NCBI GenBank assembly: GCA_017457865.1
Contig: JAFTGN010000075.1
Coordinates: 27,893-91,892 of the forward strand
DNA: 64,000 nt
Origin: Lachnospiraceae bacterium
GTDB lineage: Bacteria; Bacillota; Clostridia; Lachnospirales; Lachnospiraceae
Direction of reading: 5' to 3'
The translations under genes and the position numbers were made by a program. The notes below the pieces were generated by a model that was given only the letters and a program-made list of their open reading frames with translations, was not told the DNA's origin and ran no database searches. Shown here in pieces: positions 53,103 to 59,982 of this stretch; within the stretch, counting starts at the first letter, position 1; each line of letters begins with the position of its first letter.

Positions 53103-56100
53103 TCATTGTTCTTCCCTGATCAAAGCCAGCACTTCTTCTGTGTCCAGGGTCTGTAACTTCCGGTACCGATAGCCCGGTATGCCGGTGTCAAAGCCACAAA
53201 TGCCTTTGTACATGCAGTAATCACATGCGGTCCGGTCTTTGTATGCATATGGATTCACCGGTATCTGCCCGGACAGCATTTCCCTGCACAGATCGGCGGC
53301 TTTTTGCTTGCCATATCCGCAAAGTTGCTGCATTTCCTCTGTAGATGCGGTCATAGAACTGCCTGTAGGTGCACCGGAGGCATCTCTGGTGAGATTTTTC
53401 ACCACCGCTGATTTTTTCCCTTCGGTATGGTCTACCAGTCTGGCAATGTCACTGTCTTTGTTGGTCAGACCGTTCATCCGCAGTTCCTCTAATACGGCAC
53501 TGTCCACTGCCTCTGCAAAGGCTTCTGTGTCCTCCGGCAGAGACGGCTTTTCCACCACCGGATTTTTGATGTTGTAATAATAGACACCTGCCGGTAGAAC
53601 AGCCTTGCCCGGATGGGTGGATGCGGTCAGTTCCATTGCCGCAGATAAATATAAAATCAGCTGTAACTGCAATCCATAGTACAGCCTGGTCAAATCCAGT
53701 ACGGTAGATCCGGACTTGTAATCCACAATCTTCACATACACTTCCTGGTCTTTTTCCACCAGATCCACCCGGTCGATGCGCCCATGCAGCTTCATGGTCA
53801 CCCCCGGACTGACTTCCAGCGCCATGCCCGGTGTATTGTATTCTGCGGAAAATGCCACCTCACTGCCCTTTGGGAAAAAACTGCCTGCCTGTAACTGCTT
53901 CTCCAATGCCCAGATGGTTTTGTCTGTCATCTGTTCCAGGCGGCCTACCAGATAGCGGTATCGGGCAGAACTTTTCAAAATGGTATTGCCATAGGCCTCT
54001 GTGACTTGCCCCACACTTTCCTGTACATATTGGAGCCGGTCTTCCTCTGACAGTTCCTGCCAGGTGACCTGTCTTTCCTGTAACAGACCGAAAAACCGGG
54101 AAATGGCTTCATGGAAAATGTTGCCATAATCTGCTGCGTTTAAGGCATATTCCTGCCGTTCTGACAGGCCCAGTCCATAGGTCAGGAAATGGGCATAGGC
54201 ACAGCCGGAAAAGGTTTCCAGTCGGGTCACACTGTTTAATGGATATTTCCCAAAAATGCGGGCTGACACTTGTGGAGACAGATGTTCCTCTCTGTAAGCC
54301 GCAAACAGTCCATCTAACACATGCTCCAGACGGGTTCTGTACTGAGGTTGTCTGTGATACCAGCCATACAGATCCTGCCACCAGCCATTCTCTTCTCCCT
54401 GTCTGTGTGCCCGTAAGCCTTCCATCAACAGTCCCATACTCTCTTCCGGCTGCCAGATCTGTGCTTCTTTCGACAGGCTGTCCTGGTTGCTTTCCTCTGC
54501 CTGTGGAAACTGCCTGCGGATCCGGTTCACCAGATAGCAGGGGCGCAGGGCTTTTCCGTCACTGCTGACTCCGGACCAGATCAGATACAGCTTTGCCCCG
54601 GGTTTTGTCAGCATCAGATACAGATAATATTGCTCAAAAAAGCCCTCCTCCTTACTGGTGGGTGCCAGTTCGATTTCTGTCTGTTTCAACCACTCTCTGT
54701 CCAGATCGGACAACAATCCATGCTTTCCATTGCCGGCAGGAATCAAACTGTCATTGCATCCAAGGAGAAACAGCACTTCTACACTGTCCAGTCTGGTTCG
54801 CTGTAAATTTCCAATGACCAGTCGGTCAATGGAGGGTGGAATCAGACCTGCCTGTAGATTTTCAAAACCGGACGATAAGATATCCCCATAAGCAGACAGG
54901 GAAAGCACTTCCTCTCCCATCAATCCCACCAGCTCATCCAACAGTCCCATAACCTTGCCAAAGCACTGGCTGTATTCCCTTGCCTGTGCCAATGCACCGG
55001 CTGCCTCAAACCGGTCTGCCTGTGCCTGCAATTGTTCCTCTGCCATACAACCGCATAAAAAACCATACAGCAAGGTGGTGATTTCTCTTACGTCTCTCTT
55101 TTCTGCAAAAGCACGGTCTATGGGAAGAAGCCAGGACATAATCTGTTCCCGCAGGTCATTGAGAGAAGCCAGATGATGCTGATATTTTTCTGCTTCCGGT
55201 GTCCCGCTTCCCTGTATGTTATTTCCCTGTGTTTGACTTCCTGGCATTTCCTGGATTTCACTGCTGCCTGCCCCATTCTGCTGAGATAAAACTTCTCCAC
55301 CAGATGCATCTGTCCATCCACAGATGGGCATGCCCCGGTACACAAATGTCCACTCCTGCTGCCACTTCCAGCCGGAAATGCCCAGTGCCTTCACATAATT
55401 TTCCAGATAGTCCACCTGTCTGCGGGTCAGACCGATCAGGGGATTGCGAAGCAGGCGAAACATAGACTCATAGGTATACTGTTTCTCCACTGCTTCTAAC
55501 ACAGAAGAAATCAGTTCCACCAACGGATTACCGGACAGATTTTTCTTCCGGTCAATGAACACAGGCAGATCTGCCCGGGCAAACCATTTCTCCAGAATGG
55601 GAATATAGGTCTCCATGTCACTGCAAATCACGGCAATCTCCCGATACCGGAACCCCTCCCGGATACAGGCAAGAACCTGGGTCAGTACATACCGCACTTC
55701 CTCCTCCGGATTTTTTGCCTGATGGAGATGAATTGCCTCTGCCGGTGCCGGATATTCCTGTACCGGATGGCGAAACAATCCCTTTTCCAGTGCCCGAAGG
55801 GGTTCTGCCACCGGTCTGGTTTCGTAAATCCGTTCCTCCGGTTTGAGTTCCACATGAGATTTTGTCTCCCGATTGATCCGGTCTGCCATGGCAGTGAGGC
55901 GGGCCACCACCTGCTTACTCATATAAAACAGTTCCTGCTCCCCGGTGATCTTGTAGGGATTTTCATCCGGGTCCATAGTCAATACAACCACCACATCTCT
56001 GCCATACTGCATGAGCAGTTCCAACAGTCCATACTGCACCGGGGTAAAACCGGTAAAACCATCCAGAACAAAAACCGACCGCTGCACTTCCTTTGACTGG

Positions 56101-56666
56101 GGAACCCACTCACTCAAGTGCGGCAGCAGTTCTTCTAATGTAATGACATCCCCTGTCTTCCTCTCTAAAAACTTTGCATAGATCACTTCCAGATCCCGGA
56201 TCTTATGCTGCAACAGAGGCTGGCTGTCCAACTGGTCTGCGATTTCCCGCAACTGTTTTGGCATGACACGATACTGGAGAAATTCAGACAGCATAGACTT
56301 TAACTGCTCAATAAAGCCCTTTCTGGACAGATTTCCCCGATACAGTTCCAGACTGTCTGCCACTTCCCCTGCAATCTTCCGCAGCAGCATGGATTTTCCG
56401 GTGTCATCTAAAATCCCCGGAATGGTCTGGTGCAGTTCCTCCATCACCCGGTAAGCCAGACGGTGGAAACTGACCACATCCACTTGCATCATCCCCAGAT
56501 TGTCCGTCAGCTGGAGTACCTTTTTCTGCGCCACCAGCGTAGACTGCTCCGGTACGATGATCTGCACCCGTAAAGAAGGGTCTGCCTCTGCTTCCTCTAA
56601 AAGCCTGCGATAGATGACCTCTGATTTCAGGGAAATCGAAGAGCCGAACATAAACTGTAGTGCCAT
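53103..56666 (-). CDS. addB: ATP-dependent helicase/deoxyribonuclease subunit B
   Basis: AddB is the Chi-recognising and 5'-strand nuclease partner of AddA. The 1187-residue product has the helicase-like N-terminal region (VQIIVPEQSTLVAQKKVL, VVSFHRLAYRV), RVDLVEKDQEVYVKIVDYKSG in the C-terminal nuclease, and the iron-sulfur staple: FSGCAYAHFL in the middle and ACDYCMYKGICGFD near the end, four cysteines in all. The Walker A region reads GSSISLKSE, with Leu replacing the Gly before Lys, so nucleotide binding may be altered. The ATG at 56666 has GAAAGGGG upstream. PAL-6 separates it from addA, and PAL-7 lies upstream. Confidence 0.95.
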   Translation of the reverse strand: MALQFMFGSSISLKSEVIYRRLLEEAEADPSLRVQIIVPEQSTLVAQKKVLQLTDNLGMMQVDVVSFHRLAYRVMEELHQTIPGILDDTGKSMLLRKIAGEVADSLELYRGNLSRKGFIEQLKSMLSEFLQYRVMPKQLREIADQLDSQPLLQHKIRDLEVIYAKFLERKTGDVITLEELLPHLSEWVPQSKEVQRSVFVLDGFTGFTPVQYGLLELLMQYGRDVVVVLTMDPDENPYKITGEQELFYMSKQVVARLTAMADRINRETKSHVELKPEERIYETRPVAEPLRALEKGLFRHPVQEYPAPAEAIHLHQAKNPEEEVRYVLTQVLACIREGFRYREIAVICSDMETYIPILEKWFARADLPVFIDRKKNLSGNPLVELISSVLEAVEKQYTYESMFRLLRNPLIGLTRRQVDYLENYVKALGISGWKWQQEWTFVYRGMPICGWTDASGGEVLSQQNGAGSSEIQEMPGSQTQGNNIQGSGTPEAEKYQHHLASLNDLREQIMSWLLPIDRAFAEKRDVREITTLLYGFLCGCMAEEQLQAQADRFEAAGALAQAREYSQCFGKVMGLLDELVGLMGEEVLSLSAYGDILSSGFENLQAGLIPPSIDRLVIGNLQRTRLDSVEVLFLLGCNDSLIPAGNGKHGLLSDLDREWLKQTEIELAPTSKEEGFFEQYYLYLMLTKPGAKLYLIWSGVSSDGKALRPCYLVNRIRRQFPQAEESNQDSLSKEAQIWQPEESMGLLMEGLRAHRQGEENGWWQDLYGWYHRQPQYRTRLEHVLDGLFAAYREEHLSPQVSARIFGKYPLNSVTRLETFSGCAYAHFLTYGLGLSERQEYALNAADYGNIFHEAISRFFGLLQERQVTWQELSEEDRLQYVQESVGQVTEAYGNTILKSSARYRYLVGRLEQMTDKTIWALEKQLQAGSFFPKGSEVAFSAEYNTPGMALEVSPGVTMKLHGRIDRVDLVEKDQEVYVKIVDYKSGSTVLDLTRLYYGLQLQLILYLSAAMELTASTHPGKAVLPAGVYYYNIKNPVVEKPSLPEDTEAFAEAVDSAVLEELRMNGLTNKDSDIARLVDHTEGKKSAVVKNLTRDASGAPTGSSMTASTEEMQQLCGYGKQKAADLCREMLSGQIPVNPYAYKDRTACDYCMYKGICGFDTGIPGYRYRKLQTLDTEEVLALIREEQ

Positions 56667-56702
56667 AATGCCCCTTTCTAAATATTGGCAAAACACCATC
56701 CA

Positions 56703-56960
56703 CCCGAACGCCTTTCAGCAAAATTTATATTTATAGGGCAGGTAGGTATCTATACGTACTGCCTGCGTTCGCAATATGTCTTTCGAAGGCACGCTCCCGC
56801 TTCGTGTAGAATGCAACGGCACTAATGTTTTTTATCGTAATATGATATATTACTCAAAAAACAAAGTGCCGGCTTCTACAAGAGCCTTCTTAAGACATAT
56901 TTGCCTTCCTTGCCAGTACGTAGATAGACTTTGCTTTTAGCCCTATAAATATAAATTTTG
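56703..56960 (+). repeat. PAL-7: palindromic repeat with 21-bp perfect outer arms, upstream of addB
   Basis: The arms at 56719-56739 and 56940-56960 pair perfectly (ending TATAGGGC / GCCCTATA). It starts CCCGAACGCC like PAL-3 and PAL-5. The core has CGCAATATGTCTTTCGAAGG, CACGCTCCCGCTTCG and CAACGGCACTAA opposite AAAGTGCCGG, a paired change from the TACTAA / AAGTACC of other copies. It lies between divergent addB and the gene at 57135. The rest of 56961-57134 shows nothing recognisable. Confidence 0.9.
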
Positions 56961-57134
56961 CTATCTCGGCTGTTTCTTGAATGAATCCACCAGTTTTGCC
57001 ATTATCTTATTGAATATGCATCACTGTAAAAGTATCAAATTGTTACAAATATTCTTTCTAACCCTCACACAAACAAGGTATATCTCCACAGGGTCAGGCA
57101 TATTTTGTAGTGAGCCTGATTGGAAAGGGTTTGT

Positions 57135-57584
57135 ATGAGTTCTAAAACCAAAATCCTAATCTTAAAAAAGAAAGAAATCCTTTACACCATTCTCTTTGCC
57201 GCACTGGCTGTTTTGCTGGTGGTTCTGCTGTATTTTATGTTTTTCCGCCCACACACCAGTCCCATGCCCAGAGAAGAAGCAGAAGAATCTTCTGTGACTT
57301 ACATACCGGGCATGTATACTACTTCCATCACACTGGGAGAACAATCTTTGGATGTGGAAGTCACCGTGGATGCAGACCATATCAATTCTGTCCGTCTGGT
57401 AGACCTGACAGATGCAGTGACCACCATGTACCCACTGGTAGAGCCTGCCATCGACAATCTGGCATTGCAGATCATCCAGACCCAGTCACTGGATACCGTT
57501 ACTTACAGTGAAGACACCCGGTATACTTCCACACTGTTACTGGATGCCATCGAAACTGCCCTGTCCAAGGCACAGCGTGAGTAA
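57135..57584 (+). CDS. Membrane-anchored FMN-binding-domain-like protein
   Basis: A 149-residue protein with one N-terminal membrane helix (about 16-38), a short acidic linker, and an exported domain: YIPGMYTTSITLGEQSLDV, then EVTVDADHINSVRLVDLTDA, LALQIIQTQSLDTVTYSEDTRYTS and LLLDAIETAL. The order and spacing resemble the FMN-bind domain of Rnf/Nqr-type proteins. The threonine motif that carries covalent FMN (SGAT) is replaced by SEDTRYTS, so flavinylation is doubtful. The ATG at 57135 has GGAAAGGG upstream. No redox partner adjoins it. Function is unknown. Confidence 0.7.
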   Translation: MSSKTKILILKKKEILYTILFAALAVLLVVLLYFMFFRPHTSPMPREEAEESSVTYIPGMYTTSITLGEQSLDVEVTVDADHINSVRLVDLTDAVTTMYPLVEPAIDNLALQIIQTQSLDTVTYSEDTRYTSTLLLDAIETALSKAQRE

Positions 57585-57594
57585 ACTTCATTTA

Positions 57595-57810
57595 TCATTG
57601 CAAACGGTATGGTTTAATCCAAGTGATGTCTGCGTACGCAACATGTCTTTCGAAGGCACGCTCTCGCTCAGGTGAAAATGCAGCGGATACTAAACTTTTT
57701 GTTCACTTTTCGTTCCAAAAAGTAAGTACCGGCATTTTCAATGGCCTTCTTAAGACATGTTTGCCTTCCTTGACATCACATTTCAGTGACAAGTAACCGT
57801 TTTGCAATGA
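57595..57810 (+). repeat. PAL-8: palindromic repeat between convergent genes
   Basis: The outer arms TCATTGCAAACGGT / ACCGTTTTGCAATGA and the middle arms GTGATGTC / GACATCAC are specific to this copy. The core has CGCAACATGTCTTTCGAAGG, CACGCTCTCGCTCAGG, GCAGCGGATACTAA, apical stem CTTTTTG / CAAAAAG and AAGTACCGGCATTTTCA. It starts ten bases after the 57135 gene's stop and ends one base before the nadE stop. Confidence 0.9.
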
Positions 57811-57811
57811 C

Positions 57812-59743
57812 TCAAAGGTTTTCTATTTCCTTCATCCACAGACGACTGCTGGCATCACTTGGCATACGCAGATCTCCTCTTGGGGAGACTGCCACAGAAC
57901 CCACCTTTGGACCATCCGGCAGACAGGAACGCTTGAACTGCTGTGTGAAGAACCGCCAATAGAAGGTACGAATCCACTTTTTGATGATGTCTTCCTCATA
58001 TTTTCCGGCAAAGGCAAGTTTTGCCATGCGGAATATTTTCTTTGGTGGATACCCAAAACGCAGTACATAATACAGGAAGAAGTCGTGTAGTTCATAAGGG
58101 CCTACCAGATCTTCTGTCTTCTGGGCAATCTTGCCATCTGCATCCGGCGGTAACAATTCCGGGCTGACCGGTGTATCTAATACATCATACAACACGGCAC
58201 TGAGTTCCTTGTCCTCCACTGTATCTGCATAATAACGAACCAGATGACGCACCAGTGTCTTCGGCACAGATGCGTTGACCCCATACATGGACATGTGATC
58301 TCCATTGTAAGTGGCCCAGCCCAGTGCCAGTTCCGACATGTCGCCGGTACCGATGACCATCCCTCCTGTCTGGTTGGCAATGTCCATGAGAATCTGGGTC
58401 CGCTCTCGTGCCTGCCCGTTTTCATAAGTCACGTCATGGATGGATGGGTCATGTCCGATGTCTCTGAAATGCAGATTGACCGCTTCTTTGATGTTCACTT
58501 CCCGCAGCTGTGCCCCTACTCTCTTTGTCATCAGGCAGGCATTCTGGTACGTACGGTCTGTGGTACCAAAGCAAGGCATGGTCACTGCGGTAATGCCGCT
58601 TCTGGGAAGTCCCAGCGCATCAAATGCCCGCACGGTTACCAACAGTGCCAGTGTGGAATCCAGACCGCCGGAAATGCCGATGACCGCCGATTTGCAGCCA
58701 GTGTGCTCTAACCGTTTCTTCAATCCCATGGTCTGAATGGACAGAATCTCCTCACATCGTCTGTCTCTGTTTCCTCTGTCTGCCGGTACAAATGGTGCCG
58801 GGTCAATCTTTCTCTGTAACTGCAACTCCTCCACAGGCAAGTCAAATGGCACCGTCACATACCCTTCCCCTGCCTGAGACAAATCAAATGTTCCCATTCG
58901 CCTGCGCTCACTGCGCAGACGGTCTAAGTCCATATCTGCCAGTATGGTTTCATGGCCCAGAGTGGCAGACTCCGCCAATATGGTACCATTTTCCCCAATG
59001 ATATTATGGCCGGAAAATACCAGATCCTGGGTAGATTCTCCCTCTCCTGCATTGGCGTAAATATAACCGCAGATCAGACGGGCAGACTGCCCTCCGATCA
59101 GATCCCGGCGATAAGCCGCCTTGCCTGTGGTCTCGTCACTGGCTGATGCATTGGCAATAACCGTGGCACCTGCCATGGCGTGCCGGATACTGGGGGGATT
59201 GGGGGTCCATACGTCTTCGCAGATCTCACAGCCAATCACCAGCTCCGGTATCTGCCGACAGGAAAATAACAGATTGCTTCCCATTGGTACTTCATAGGAA
59301 CTTCCATCTGCCCCTGTCAGTGTAACTGACACAGGTGTCTCATTTCCCTTAGAAAAATATCGCTGCTCATAAAACTCCCCATAGTTTGGAAGAAACGTCT
59401 TGGTCACCAGTCCCAACACCTTTCCACCAGACAATACGGCTGCCACATTGTACAGTCTGCTGCTTCGCTCAAAAGGCAGGCCAATCACTGCCACAACGCC
59501 CAACTCCCGGATGTCCTCTGCCAGTTCCATCATCATCTCCGATGCCTTGTCAATCATGGGACTTTGCAAAAACAAATCATTACAGGTATATCCTGTCAGA
59601 CACAGTTCCGGGCACACGATCACCTTCGCCCCCTGTCCGGCTGCTTCTGTGATCACATGCAATACCTGCTCCTTGTTGTATACCGGGTCTGCCACCTGAA
59701 TCTTAGGAGTGGCAGCTGCCACTCGAATAAAATGATCTTTCAT
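57812..59743 (-). CDS. nadE: Glutamine-dependent NAD+ synthetase
   Basis: NadE amidates nicotinic acid adenine dinucleotide to NAD+. The 643-residue product is the long form with its own glutaminase. The N-terminal nitrilase-like domain has the catalytic Glu/Lys/Cys triad in segments VIAEAAG..VCPELCLTGYT, TKTFLPNYGEFYEQRYF and IGCEICEDVWTP. The C-terminal synthetase has the PP-loop GISGGLDSTLALLV, TGDMSELALGWATYNGDH and KRSCLPDGPKVGSVAVSPRGD. GAAAGGA precedes the ATG at 59743; the longer frame is PAL-9 sequence. PAL elements lie immediately on both sides of the gene. Confidence 0.98.
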   Translation of the reverse strand: MKDHFIRVAAATPKIQVADPVYNKEQVLHVITEAAGQGAKVIVCPELCLTGYTCNDLFLQSPMIDKASEMMMELAEDIRELGVVAVIGLPFERSSRLYNVAAVLSGGKVLGLVTKTFLPNYGEFYEQRYFSKGNETPVSVTLTGADGSSYEVPMGSNLLFSCRQIPELVIGCEICEDVWTPNPPSIRHAMAGATVIANASASDETTGKAAYRRDLIGGQSARLICGYIYANAGEGESTQDLVFSGHNIIGENGTILAESATLGHETILADMDLDRLRSERRRMGTFDLSQAGEGYVTVPFDLPVEELQLQRKIDPAPFVPADRGNRDRRCEEILSIQTMGLKKRLEHTGCKSAVIGISGGLDSTLALLVTVRAFDALGLPRSGITAVTMPCFGTTDRTYQNACLMTKRVGAQLREVNIKEAVNLHFRDIGHDPSIHDVTYENGQARERTQILMDIANQTGGMVIGTGDMSELALGWATYNGDHMSMYGVNASVPKTLVRHLVRYYADTVEDKELSAVLYDVLDTPVSPELLPPDADGKIAQKTEDLVGPYELHDFFLYYVLRFGYPPKKIFRMAKLAFAGKYEEDIIKKWIRTFYWRFFTQQFKRSCLPDGPKVGSVAVSPRGDLRMPSDASSRLWMKEIENL

Positions 59744-59761
59744 ATTGTTTCCTTTCTCATA

Positions 59762-59982
59762 GGCAATCGCAAAACGATGACAACGAACGTTCTTCAACAA
59801 AATTTTATAAAAAACACGCTCCCGCTTTGAATCATTCGTAAGAATGATGTCCACAGCAGCGGTACTAATATTTTTTCGCTTACTGCTCAAAAATAAAGTA
59901 CCGGCGTTCCACAAAGTTTTTTTTATGAAAAATTTTGTTGTGCGAACTGTTTTGTGATTTTATCAAAACTTTTCGCAATTGC
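59762..59982 (+). repeat. PAL-9: palindromic repeat between the 62298 lipoprotein gene and nadE
   Basis: The termini are GGCAATCGCAAAAC and its inverse TTTTCGCAATTGCC. Inside are CGAACGTTCTT, CACGCTCCCGCTTTG, hairpin ATCATTCGTAAGAATGAT, CAGCGGTACTAAT, apical A/T stem and AAAGTACCGGCGTT. It ends at the TAG stop of the lipoprotein gene and leaves 18 bases before the nadE start. Confidence 0.9.

Noticed and set aside
12251-59982. PAL elements as CRISPR arrays or integron attC sites
   Set aside because: They are dispersed single long hairpins, not short repeats with spacers, and lack the attC R/L box pattern and any integrase gene.
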